This document shows positions 55,895-64,000 of a stretch of 64,000 nucleotides of DNA, piece by piece. Positions within the stretch are counted from its first letter, which is position 1, and every line of letters starts with the position of its first letter. This DNA comes from Scytonema tolypothrichoides VB-61278. GTDB taxonomy: Bacteria; Cyanobacteriota; Cyanobacteriia; Cyanobacteriales; Nostocaceae. The stretch lies in the NCBI RefSeq assembly GCF_000828085.3, contig NZ_JXCA02000001.1:782742-846741 (forward strand), in the 5' to 3' direction. A program made the translations under genes and the position numbers. The notes beneath the pieces were generated by a model, which saw only the letters and a program-made list of their open reading frames with translations, ran no database searches and had not been told where the DNA came from.

Positions 55895-56574
55895 AACTCT
55901 TTACAATTCCTCAGATAAGATTAACCCCAGAGCACTCTTGTTTTGAAGAGAGTGGCGAAATATTAGATTCTTTTCTTGACTTTATAGTGATTTTGTGTAA
56001 CTTAACATTTTCTTCTCAAATGATGAAACTCCTATCTGATACCTATCCGTATAAATAAAGGCTAGGTGAAAAGCAGCGCGATAAAGTTACATGACATTTT
56101 TGGATTTTTATCGCTAAATCAAGGGTTATGGGATTAATACTGAGTTAATCTAAAACATCTATTTTGGGGATCAAAATGTCATAAGAATCATAAAAAAAAT
56201 ACAATAGTTACTATAAGTCAACAGTTATGGCTTACTATTGCTCGTGCTAAAATCTAATAGTTATTATCGAATTGCTTCTATAAGATAGAGTAAATTCAAT
56301 TAGGGTACGTATTGTATTAAATTTTTACTTATAGGAACCATATAATATTTTTTTAAGATTTGGGTTCAGATATTGCTCACTGCTGATTCAAAAGTGATAA
56401 TCTTATCTACAACAGTAAATTTTGGTCATTCCAAACACCTCAGTTCATGTAATTGAGGCGGCAATAGGTTTGAAATTAGGTGTGAATAACACATTAAGAA
56501 AGCAATGAACATAATTGTTCAGTTGCCTTGATTTGCGTACCCAAAAACAATTGTAATTTACAAAATGTAATGTT
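55895..56574. other. Long AT-rich leader region upstream of cmpA
   Basis: A 680-base stretch with no gene. It most likely carries a regulated promoter for cmpABCD. A dyad ATTAA-N7-TTAAT lies at 56133-56149; LysR-type regulators such as CmpR or NtcB bind sites of this general style, but the spacing does not fit the CmpR consensus well. I found no clear NtcA site (GTA-N8-TAC). Confidence 0.5.
56133..56149. promoter_or_regulatory. Possible LysR-type binding dyad upstream of cmpA
   Basis: ATTAATACTGAGTTAAT has perfect five-base arms with a seven-base spacer. It is about 425 bases from the cmpA start, so a role needs either a long leader or a distant promoter. Confidence 0.3.
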
Positions 56575-57945
56575 ATGAGTGACTTTTCAAATCAATTTTC
56601 TAGACGTAAATTTTTGTTAACCGCTGGAGTTTCTGCTGTAGGGTCTGTATTCCTCAAAGGTTGTTTGGGAAATCCTCCCGAAACTGGTAGCACAACTCCA
56701 GTACAACAAGCTGTTGCGACCAATGCAACCAATGTCAGTGCAGCGGATAAACCGGAAACAACTAAAGTTAAGTTAGGTTACATCCCCATTGTTGAAGCTG
56801 CTCCCCTGATTGTTGCAAAGGAAAAAGGTTTCTTTGCGAAGTATGGAATGACCGAAGTTGATATATCCAAGCAAGCTAACTGGGGTTCGGCAAGAGACAA
56901 CGTAGAAATTGGGGCTGCAGGAGGTGGTATTGATGGTGGTCAATGGCAAATGCCTATGCCCTATTTGATTTCAGAAGGACGCATTACAAAGGGTAATCGA
57001 AAAATACCCATGTATGTGTTAGCTCAGTTGAATACTCAGGGTAATGGAATTGCGATCGCATCTAAGCATCTAGGCAAAGGTCTGAGTGTGAAGATTGCTG
57101 GCAAAGAAACATTTTTTGCTCAGCTCAAATCAGCAAAAACTATCTTCAAAGCTGCTATGACTTTCCCAGGAGTGAATCAAGAGTTTTGGATTCGCTACTG
57201 GTTAGCTGCATCGGGTGTCGATCCAGATAAGGATGTTCAACTACTGACTGTCCCAGCAGCTCAAACGGTTGCAAATATGAAAACGGGGTCGATGGATGCC
57301 TTTAGTACAGGTGACCCCTGGCCCTACCGAATTGTCAAAGATAAGATTGGCTTCATGTCAGTATTAACTGCAGAAATCTGGAAAAATCATCCAGAAGAAT
57401 ACTTTGCAATGAAAGCAGATTGGGTTAATCAAAATCCCAAGGCGACTATTGCCCTTTTGAAGGGTCTGATGGAAGCACAACAGTGGTGCGATAACTTTGA
57501 CAACAGAAAAGAACTCGCTCAAATCCTTGCAAAGCGGAGCTACTTCAATGTACCTGCAGACATTCTCAACGACCCATTCATGGGTAAGTATGACATGGGT
57601 GATGGTCGCACTGTTAACGATAAAAAAATGGCATCTCTGTATTGGAAAGATGAAAAAGGTAACGTCTCCTATCCGTACAAGAGCCATGACCTCTGGTTTT
57701 TAACAGAAAGTGTGCGCTGGGGCTTTTTACCAGAAGATACTTTAACAAATGCCAAAACACTGATAGATCAAGTTAACCGTGAGGATTTGTGGAGACAAGC
57801 TGCAAAAGAATTGGGTGTTCCGGCTGCTGACATTCCCACCAGTACATCCCGTGGCGTTGAAGAATTTTTTGATGGTATCAAGTTTGACCCTGAAAATCCC
57901 AAGGCTTACTTGCAAAGTCTGAAAATTAAGAAAGTGAAAGTTTAA
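56575..57945 (+). CDS. cmpA: CmpA/NrtA-type substrate-binding lipoprotein, probably bicarbonate
   Basis: The 456-residue protein has a twin-arginine-like and lipoprotein N-terminus ([22 protein letters not shown]). The mature protein matches CmpA more than Nrt[73 protein letters not shown] and [13 protein letters not shown]; NrtA usually reads differently at the GGIDG region. CmpA binds bicarbonate in the periplasm and passes it to the CmpBCD transporter. The start codon overlaps ATGAGTGACTT after a weak ribosome-binding site. Nitrate or nitrite as substrate cannot be ruled out from sequence. Confidence 0.82.
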   Translation: MSDFSNQFSRRKFLLTAGVSAVGSVFLKGCLGNPPETGSTTPVQQAVATNATNVSAADKPETTKVKLGYIPIVEAAPLIVAKEKGFFAKYGMTEVDISKQANWGSARDNVEIGAAGGGIDGGQWQMPMPYLISEGRITKGNRKIPMYVLAQLNTQGNGIAIASKHLGKGLSVKIAGKETFFAQLKSAKTIFKAAMTFPGVNQEFWIRYWLAASGVDPDKDVQLLTVPAAQTVANMKTGSMDAFSTGDPWPYRIVKDKIGFMSVLTAEIWKNHPEEYFAMKADWVNQNPKATIALLKGLMEAQQWCDNFDNRKELAQILAKRSYFNVPADILNDPFMGKYDMGDGRTVNDKKMASLYWKDEKGNVSYPYKSHDLWFLTESVRWGFLPEDTLTNAKTLIDQVNREDLWRQAAKELGVPAADIPTSTSRGVEEFFDGIKFDPENPKAYLQSLKIKKVKV

Positions 57946-57995
57946 GCTCAGTTTTTACTCAGTAAGAAAAACAAAATTTCAAGAGGAAATAAACA

Positions 57996-58835
57996 ATGGT
58001 AACTCTGCAAAGACGCTCTCGGGCAAATACTGTTGATAATGCTTGGTTCTCCCGATTGCAAAAGCAATATCCTGGTTTGATACCACCGATTATAGCGATC
58101 GCCATCTTTTTAGTTCTATGGCAGTTGTTTGCTTGGACTCCTGGAGCAACCCTACCAGGACCAATCCAGGTTATACAAGACACTTGGATACTGATTCTGT
58201 ATCCTTTTTATGACCGAGGCGGTACAGACAAAGGTTTATTTTGGCAAATCTTGGCAAGTTTACAACGGGTAGCAATTGGTTACACGCTTGCGGCAATTAT
58301 CGGTATTAGCTTGGGCATCGTAATTGGTACAAGTAAAGTCATGTCCAGGGCGTTAGATCCGATGATCCAATTATTCCGAACTGTACCACCTCTGGCTTGG
58401 GTGCCGATTTCTCTTGCAGCTTTACGACAAAACGAACCTGCTGCTTTGTTCGTCATTTTTATCACAGCGATTTGGCCTATCTTAATAAACACAGCAGTTG
58501 GAGTCAGACAAATCCCCCAAGATTACAACAACGTTGCTAAAGTTCTGCAACTTTCTCGTCGAGACTATTTCTTTAATATTCTTATTCCTGCGGCTCTCCC
58601 CTACATTTTTACAGGCTTAAGAATTGCGATTGGTTTGGCTTGGTTGGCGATTATTGCGGCAGAAATTATCATGTCCGGTATTGTTGGAATTGGCTTTTTT
58701 ATCTGGGATGCGTATCAGAATAATAAAGTCAGTGAAATTATTTTGGCTCTCGTCTACATCGGTGTGGTTGGTTTGATACTCGACAAGTTGATGATTTGGG
58801 TACAGTCGAAAATTTTGCCAGAAGAACAGAAGTAG
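57996..58835 (+). CDS. cmpB: CmpB/NrtB-type ABC transporter permease
   Basis: The 279-residue protein has six membrane segments in the nitrate/bicarbonate/taurine permease layout. Diagnostic are the segment IAIAIFLVLWQLFAWTPGAT, the cytoplasmic EAA-like loop with VAKVLQLSRRDYFFNILIPA and LRIAIGLAWLAIIAAEIIMSG. It forms the membrane channel for CmpA-bound substrate and sits 50 bases after cmpA. A GAGG-type ribosome-binding site precedes its ATG. Confidence 0.88.
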   Translation: MVTLQRRSRANTVDNAWFSRLQKQYPGLIPPIIAIAIFLVLWQLFAWTPGATLPGPIQVIQDTWILILYPFYDRGGTDKGLFWQILASLQRVAIGYTLAAIIGISLGIVIGTSKVMSRALDPMIQLFRTVPPLAWVPISLAALRQNEPAALFVIFITAIWPILINTAVGVRQIPQDYNNVAKVLQLSRRDYFFNILIPAALPYIFTGLRIAIGLAWLAIIAAEIIMSGIVGIGFFIWDAYQNNKVSEIILALVYIGVVGLILDKLMIWVQSKILPEEQK

Positions 58836-58839
58836 TCAT

Positions 58840-59005
58840 TAGTCATTACTCCCTTCCCTCTACAAAATTACCTCTCTTTTTCTTGGCGTCTTGTTGCTAA
58901 TCGTTAAATAAATATTTTCCGGGTGGGATAGGAGTAGTCCTTTGTCATTAGCAATCAGTAAATGGCAAAGGGTGAAAAAACAAAGAATAAAGGACAAAGG
59001 ATAAA
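58840..59005. repeat. Heptamer-rich spacer between cmpB and cmpC
   Basis: AGTCATT units follow the cmpB stop codon, and AAAGGACAAAGGATAAA-type direct repeats lie near 58990. The 170-base spacer is longer than usual within this operon. Confidence 0.5.
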
Positions 59006-59008
59006 AAA

Positions 59009-61015
59009 ATGAGTGTTTTTGTTGCTGTTGACCAGATTGATAAAGTTTTTTCCTTAGCTAATGGTGGTGAATATATTGCTCTTAAAGGAATTGACCTTCA
59101 GATTAAAAGAGGAGAATTTATCTCTCTGATTGGTCACTCTGGTTGTGGTAAATCCACTCTGTTAAATATGATTGCTGGTTTGGATTTACCGAGTGAAGGT
59201 GTGGTGACGCTAGAAGGAAGAAGAATCACTAGACCTGGTCCAGATAGGATGGTAGTGTTTCAGAATTATTCACTCTTACCTTGGCGGACAGTACGAGAAA
59301 ATATTGCTCTTGCTGTAGACTCAGTGCTGAATGATTTTTCTGTGGATGAGCGCAAGGAAATTGTAGAACAGCATATCGATATGGTGGGGTTGCGTCCTCA
59401 TGCTGACAAAGCCCCAGCAATGTTATCGGGTGGACAAAAACAACGGGTGGCGATCGCCCGCGCCTTAGCAATTCGTCCCAAATTACTCTTGCTAGATGAG
59501 CCATTTGGTGCGTTAGATGCACTCACACGCGGTAACTTGCAAGAACAGTTGATGCAAATTTGTCAAGAAAACCAAGTCACCGCCGTTATGGTGACTCACG
59601 ATGTCGATGAAGCGGTGCTGTTGTCCGACCGAATCGTGATGTTGACAAATGGACCAGAATCGAAGATTGGAGACATTTTGGAGGTGGATATTCCTCGACC
59701 CCGTAAGCGGATGGAAGTGGTAGAACATCCTAGCTACTACAGCTTGCGGAGTGAGATGATTTACTTCCTCAATCAACAAAAACGGATTAAGAAAATTAGG
59801 GCAAGGAAAACAGCAGCGATCGCGCGTCATGGTTTAGAAAAAGTCAACCTGGAAATTGGTTTCCTTCCTTTGACTGCTTGCGCCCCTCTGGCTGTCGCTA
59901 AAGAAAAAGGTTTCTTCGCCAAACATGGTTTAGATGAAGTGACTCTGGTGCGCGAAGCGAGTTGGCGCGGAATTACCGATGGCATTAGTGGCGGATATTT
60001 AGATGCAGCACAAATGCCTTCTGGTATGCCAGTTTGGATGACAGTGGGAGGCGATAAAGGTCGTCCTGTACCAGTTGTCAGCGCCCTGACACTCACCCGT
60101 AACGGCAATGCCATTACCCTAGATAAACGTTTTTATGACCAAGGAATATATTCCCTGGCAGACTTTAGACGATTGTTGCAATATTCTACAGATCAACGTC
60201 ATACTCTCGGGATGGTTCATCCTTCCTCGATGCATAACATGCTGTTGCGTTACTGGTTAGCAGCAGGTGGAATTGATCCTGACTATGATGTTTCCCTGAA
60301 AACGATTCCTCCGGCTCAAATGGTGGTTGACTTGCAAGCAGGGACTATTGATGGTTACTGTGTGGGCGAACCTTGGAACCTCAGGGCATCAATGGAAGGA
60401 ATAGGCTTTACCATCGCTACAGATTTGGAAATTTGGCAAGGACACCCAGGCAAAGTTCTAGGAGTTCGCGAAGACTGGGCAAATGCTTATCCTAACACCC
60501 ACGTCGCCTTAGTCAAAGCCTTGTTGGAGGCTTGTCGATACTGCGCTGATGAGAATCACTTTCAGGAAATTAGGGAAATTTTATCTCGGCAAGAGTATGT
60601 GAGCACAAGTGAGGATTACATCCAACTTGGCGATCCGAACTCCTACGTGTGTAGCTTAGAACAACCAATGCGACAGTATGCCCATCACCTATTTTTCGCA
60701 GATGGTGTGAATCGTCCCAGTCGAACAGAGCATCTGTGGATGATGACTCAGATGGCGCGTTGGGAAGATATTCCCTTCCCCCGGAACTGGTTAGAAATCC
60801 TCGAACGAGTTTGTCGAGTCAGTGTGTTTAGTACCGCCGCACGAGAACTCGGTCTGCTTGATATTAAGTATAATCGCGGTCCGATTGAGTTGTTTGATGG
60901 CAGTGTGTTTAATGCTGAGGATCCTATCGCCTATCTCAACAGTCTTGACATTAAACGCAATTTTTCAGTAGCAGAAATTGTCATTAACTCACGCCAGGTT
61001 TCAGCAGTTGCTTGA
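59009..61015 (+). CDS. cmpC: CmpC/NrtC-type ATPase fused to a substrate-binding-like domain
   Basis: The 668-residue protein has an ATPase (residues 1-260): Walker A GHSGCGKSTLLN, signature MLSGGQKQRVAIARALA, Walker B LLLLDEPFGALDA and H-loop VTHDVDEA. The C-terminal 390 residues repeat the CmpA fold ([56 protein letters not shown]-like wording). In this transporter class the fused receptor domain senses substrate on the inside and regulates transport. It partners with cmpD and cmpB. Confidence 0.9.
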   Translation: MSVFVAVDQIDKVFSLANGGEYIALKGIDLQIKRGEFISLIGHSGCGKSTLLNMIAGLDLPSEGVVTLEGRRITRPGPDRMVVFQNYSLLPWRTVRENIALAVDSVLNDFSVDERKEIVEQHIDMVGLRPHADKAPAMLSGGQKQRVAIARALAIRPKLLLLDEPFGALDALTRGNLQEQLMQICQENQVTAVMVTHDVDEAVLLSDRIVMLTNGPESKIGDILEVDIPRPRKRMEVVEHPSYYSLRSEMIYFLNQQKRIKKIRARKTAAIARHGLEKVNLEIGFLPLTACAPLAVAKEKGFFAKHGLDEVTLVREASWRGITDGISGGYLDAAQMPSGMPVWMTVGGDKGRPVPVVSALTLTRNGNAITLDKRFYDQGIYSLADFRRLLQYSTDQRHTLGMVHPSSMHNMLLRYWLAAGGIDPDYDVSLKTIPPAQMVVDLQAGTIDGYCVGEPWNLRASMEGIGFTIATDLEIWQGHPGKVLGVREDWANAYPNTHVALVKALLEACRYCADENHFQEIREILSRQEYVSTSEDYIQLGDPNSYVCSLEQPMRQYAHHLFFADGVNRPSRTEHLWMMTQMARWEDIPFPRNWLEILERVCRVSVFSTAARELGLLDIKYNRGPIELFDGSVFNAEDPIAYLNSLDIKRNFSVAEIVINSRQVSAVA

Positions 61016-61041
61016 GAATTGTAGATTTTTGATTCTGAATT

Positions 61042-61917
61042 TTGATTCTGAATTTTGAATTGGGAAATACTGATATGTACGAGCGCACTTTTTCTAACAG
61101 TTACAGACAGTCCGGGGCAACAGCTACACGCCAAAATCCTTTCTTGTTGATTGAGAACGTTTCCAAAATCTATCCCACATCGAAAGGTCCTTATACAGTC
61201 CTACAAGACGTAAACCTGACCGTGAATGAGGGCGAGTTTATCTGTGTCATCGGTCACTCTGGTTGTGGTAAATCAACTCTGCTGAACATGGTTTCTGGGT
61301 TCGCCACACCCACCCACGGATCAGTGTTGCTCAACTCCAAACCCATCACTCAACCAGGGCCAGATAGAATGATGGTATTCCAGAACTATGCTTTGTTACC
61401 TTGGTTGACGACTTCTGAAAACATTTACTTAGCGATTAACGCCGTTTTCCCAGAGAAGCCAAAAGCACAGAAATCAGCTATTGTCCGCGAACATTTAGCA
61501 CTGGTGGGATTGACAGAAGCTGCTGACAAAAAGCCGACGCAAATTTCTGGGGGGATGAAACAGCGGGTTGCGATCGCCCGCGCTTTAGCAATTCGTCCCC
61601 AAGTTTTAATCTTAGATGAACCTTTTGGGGCATTAGATGCAATCACCAAAGAAGAATTGCAAGAAGAATTGTTGAAAATTTGGAACGAACGGCGATGCAC
61701 AGTGTTGATGATTACTCACGACATTGATGAAGCACTGTTCCTCGCAGACCGTTTGGTCATGATGACTAATGGACCTGCTGCTAAAATTGGTGAAGATATC
61801 CAAATTCCTTTCTCTCGTCCGCGCGATCGCGCAAGGATTATGGAAGATCCAGAATACTACAAACTGCGCAACCACGTCCTTGATTACCTCTACCGCCGCT
61901 TTGCCCACGACGAGTAA
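61042..61917 (+). CDS. cmpD: CmpD/NrtD-type ABC transporter ATPase
   Basis: The 291-residue ATPase has Walker A GHSGCGKSTLLNMVSG, signature QISGGMKQRVAIARALA and Walker B VLILDEPFGALDA. It lacks a receptor domain and pairs with CmpC in a heterodimer. An ATG at 61075 (MYERTFSNSYRQS) is also in frame, and the extra N-terminal residues from 61042 (MILNFELGNTD) come from an AT-rich repeat-like leader, so 61075 is a reasonable alternative start. It ends the cmpABCD operon. Confidence 0.88.
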   Translation: MILNFELGNTDMYERTFSNSYRQSGATATRQNPFLLIENVSKIYPTSKGPYTVLQDVNLTVNEGEFICVIGHSGCGKSTLLNMVSGFATPTHGSVLLNSKPITQPGPDRMMVFQNYALLPWLTTSENIYLAINAVFPEKPKAQKSAIVREHLALVGLTEAADKKPTQISGGMKQRVAIARALAIRPQVLILDEPFGALDAITKEELQEELLKIWNERRCTVLMITHDIDEALFLADRLVMMTNGPAAKIGEDIQIPFSRPRDRARIMEDPEYYKLRNHVLDYLYRRFAHDE

Positions 61918-62044
61918 ATGTGACAAAACTGAAATCTCGTTAAAATCTCGTTTCCAGGTTCTACCTGGAAACGCAATCAAAGGGGCTTTGCCGCGAGTAA
62001 GGGAAGGGTTTCGTTTCGTATATAGTATTCTCTATTGCCACTAC

Positions 62045-62542
62045 ATGAAAGCTATGAGAATACTCGTTTTAAAAATAACCATTACAATTACAACAGCTTT
62101 AATTATGGCACTAACGGGAATAACTTCCGCTCATGCTATTACATTGAACTTCACCTGGAATGGTAATAATAATTATTCCGCTCTTGGCTCGTTTAGTTAT
62201 GATGAGAACACCGCACCAGCAACTTTTTCTGAAAATGGCGCTGGACAGACTGATGTTTTACAATCGCTCAATATTTCTTTCTTCGACCCTCTTAATAATC
62301 TTATTGCTACTTATAATAACGTTGTAAATGGTACTTCAATACCTAAATATTTCCAATTCAATTTCAATACAGTCACAAAAGAAATCTTTGGTTCAATAGA
62401 TTTAGGAGGCGAAATAGCAGGCGATACTTATTTAAAAGGAATAGTTAATAGCGATCTATCACTATTTCAAGTTCCTCAATCTGGTTCTGATGTAAAAATA
62501 GATAGTAATTCAGGAGCTATTGTTGTTAAGCCTGTATTATAA
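62045..62542 (+). CDS. Secreted beta-rich protein of unknown function
   Basis: From the ATG at 62045 the protein is 165 residues: a signal peptide (ILVLKITITITTALIMALTG then ITSAHA, cleavage AHA-IT) and a beta-rich mature part (LNFTWNGNNNYSALGSFSYD, LQSLNISFFDPLNNLIATYN, YFQFNFNTVTKEIFGSIDLG). The wording resembles cyanobacterial exported proteins that often end in PEP-CTERM anchors, but no such anchor is present here. The frame is open from 61769 into cmpD, and that longer version is not plausible. The function is unknown. Confidence 0.65.
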   Translation: MKAMRILVLKITITITTALIMALTGITSAHAITLNFTWNGNNNYSALGSFSYDENTAPATFSENGAGQTDVLQSLNISFFDPLNNLIATYNNVVNGTSIPKYFQFNFNTVTKEIFGSIDLGGEIAGDTYLKGIVNSDLSLFQVPQSGSDVKIDSNSGAIVVKPVL

Positions 62543-62662
62543 GCGATTCTTTTCTTCGGTTGTTTACTTTCTGGTATGGTTTATTTTTCACAAATCAAAG
62601 AATATTATACTCACCCAAGTTGGTAGTTATAGCAGTCGCCACAATTGTTAAGACATTTCCCT

Positions 62663-62683
62663 GTTAAGAGTTAAGAGTTAAGA
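62663..62683. repeat. Heptamer repeat (GTTAAGA)3
   Basis: Three perfect head-to-tail GTTAAGA units lie in the gap between the secreted-protein gene and sufS. Confidence 0.75.
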
Positions 62684-62831
62684 GTTCCCTCTTAATCAAA
62701 GTACGATGTCCTAAACGATATGTCTGTTGCTATATTTGAGAACGCGATCGCTTTTTCACAAAAAACAAAAACCAAAGCCAAACCCCACCCAAATCAAAAT
62801 GATGGGTGAGGACTGCGCTTAACATTTTTGT

Positions 62832-64000
62832 TCAAACATTCTCTAAGAAACCGCCAAAGAAATCTAACGTTTCTTTCAACGCTTTCACAAAAACATCTAT
62901 CTCTTCACGAGTATTGTAAAAAGATAAACTTGCCCGTGCAGTCGCAGGAACAACTAAATGACGGTGCAATGGTTGCGTGCAGTGATGTCCAGAACGAATG
63001 GCAATGCCTTCTTGGTCTAATAATGTAGATATGTCATTAGCGTGGATTTCCCCAGCAGTAAACGCAGCAAGAGCAGCTCTACCCAAACCTGCTACTTTAG
63101 GTTTAGGACCATAGATGCGCAGTTGAGGAATTTGTTCTAGCTGCTCAAATAAATAGCCAGTTAACTCAGCTTCATATGTATAGATTTTATCCATACCAAT
63201 GCTACTGAGATAATCTACCGCCGCACCAAGAGCGATTGTTTCTCCAATAGCTGGTGTTCCCGCTTCAAATTTATGTGGTAAATCTGCGTAGGTTGAATGG
63301 TCTAAAAACACCTCAGCAATCATCTCACCACCACCCAAGAAGGGAGGCATTGATCGCAGCAATTCCAACTTGCCGTACAAAAAGCCAATCCCGCTTGGAG
63401 CACACATTTTATGACCTGATGCCACCAACCAATCACAGCCAATTTGCTGTACGTTGATAGGCATATGAGGGACGCTTTGGCAAGCATCAATTAATACTCT
63501 TGCACCCTGTTGGTGAGCAATTTCGCAAATTTCCTTGACTGGGTTAATGCAACCCAAAGTGTTAGAAACATGCACCACCGACACCAACTTTGTTTTGTCA
63601 GAAACCAGCTTCTTAAACTGTTCCAAATCAAAAGTTTCTTCTGCAGCCAGTTCAACAAATTTCAGCACCGCACCCGTCTTTTGCGCGACAAAATGCCAAG
63701 GTACCAAATTACTATGGTGTTCCATCACCGAAAGGATAATTTCATCCCCTGGCTGCAAATTGCTCATTCCCCAGCTGTAAGCAACCAGATTAATCGCCTC
63801 AGAAGCATTACGAGTGAAGACAATTTCCTGGCGCGACGCAGCATTGACGAACGCAGCAACTTTATCTCTGGCTGCTTCATAAGCTTCGGTAGCTTTAGCG
63901 CTGAGAACATGTACGCCGCGATGTACATTGGAATTGTACTGCTCATAGTAGTCTCGAATGGTGTTGAGGACGAGCAGAGGTTTTTGTGACGTGGCGGCGT
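62832..64000 (-). CDS. sufS: Cysteine desulfurase SufS, 5' end outside the window
   Basis: The frame is open from the stop at 62832 to the right edge (389 codons), so about 30 N-terminal residues are missing. SufS takes sulfur from cysteine for Fe-S cluster assembly with SufE/SufBCD. The PLP lysine is in [18 protein letters not shown], the N-terminal part has [20 protein letters not shown] and [18 protein letters not shown], and the catalytic Cys is in [15 protein letters not shown]. Methionines inside (63767) are not the start. Gene neighbours of the suf operon would be expected to the right. Confidence 0.93.
   Translation of the reverse strand, partial: AATSQKPLLVLNTIRDYYEQYNSNVHRGVHVLSAKATEAYEAARDKVAAFVNAASRQEIVFTRNASEAINLVAYSWGMSNLQPGDEIILSVMEHHSNLVPWHFVAQKTGAVLKFVELAAEETFDLEQFKKLVSDKTKLVSVVHVSNTLGCINPVKEICEIAHQQGARVLIDACQSVPHMPINVQQIGCDWLVASGHKMCAPSGIGFLYGKLELLRSMPPFLGGGEMIAEVFLDHSTYADLPHKFEAGTPAIGETIALGAAVDYLSSIGMDKIYTYEAELTGYLFEQLEQIPQLRIYGPKPKVAGLGRAALAAFTAGEIHANDISTLLDQEGIAIRSGHHCTQPLHRHLVVPATARASLSFYNTREEIDVFVKALKETLDFFGGFLENV

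Overview
The window comes from a filamentous, probably heterocyst-forming cyanobacterium (Nostocales-like). Many HIP1 octamers (GCGATCGC) are present. Intergenic regions carry short tandem repeats with a seven-base period. The gene content is also cyanobacterial: tocopherol cyclase, a CmpABCD/NrtABCD-type transporter with the receptor-fused ATPase, Ycf35/DUF1257, a DUF3038-DUF4335 pair, ferredoxin-sulfite reductase, GuaB3 and a BioU-like enzyme. All assignments come from reading motifs and remembered family sequences; no search was run.

Layout. Positions 1-1221 hold the 5' part of a coiled-coil protein that runs off the left edge. At 1.4-3.1 kb a J-domain/TPR gene and tocopherol cyclase diverge. 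At 3157-3499 lies a tRNA-Arg(CCU) split by a group I intron. The 3.8-10.3 kb region has a DUF218 protein, a small DUF2288-like protein, an AI-2E-type permease and a lipid gene cluster read leftwards (plsX, fabH, fabD, plsC). The 10.8-16.1 kb region has a PBP4-type carboxypeptidase, an LptC-like lipoprotein, a LabA-type NYN protein and metG. At 16.4-18.1 kb an acyltransferase and an alpha/beta hydrolase sit in tandem and resemble the two halves of plant phytyl ester synthases. From 20.4 to 26.7 kb there is a three-gene phosphorelay: a five-PAS sensor kinase, an Rcp1-like response regulator and a hybrid kinase. Then come pepA, another sensor kinase, a LOG-family protein, trxA, guaB3, mutS2 and the DUF3038/DUF4335 pair.

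The 40.9-51.9 kb stretch is the most rearranged part. It holds the DUF2997/Ycf35/ferredoxin operon and bioU, then an IS200/IS605-type tnpB remnant with its right-end hairpin. Two related short inverted-repeat elements flank this area, and their cores lie in opposite orientation relative to their flanks. It also has a VanZ-LamG membrane protein, a TetR/flavin monooxygenase pair with matching putative operators, a WD40 gene stump, a frameshifted Rpn/DUF2887 gene, a toxin-antitoxin module whose toxin is broken by two frameshifts, and a MITE-like element.

From 51.8 kb to the end: sulfite reductase with a C-terminal ribbon-helix-helix-like tail, a barrel-like outer membrane protein, a DUF6671 protein, cmpABCD (probable bicarbonate uptake, nitrate as alternative), a secreted protein and the partial sufS. 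No CRISPR array, complete transposase, rRNA or large biosynthetic cluster was seen. The strongest unusual signals are the intron-split tRNA-Arg, the flipped twin elements, the sulfite reductase tail, the split phytyl-ester-synthase-like pair and repeats that have entered coding regions (DUF4335 gene, start of lptC, mutS2).
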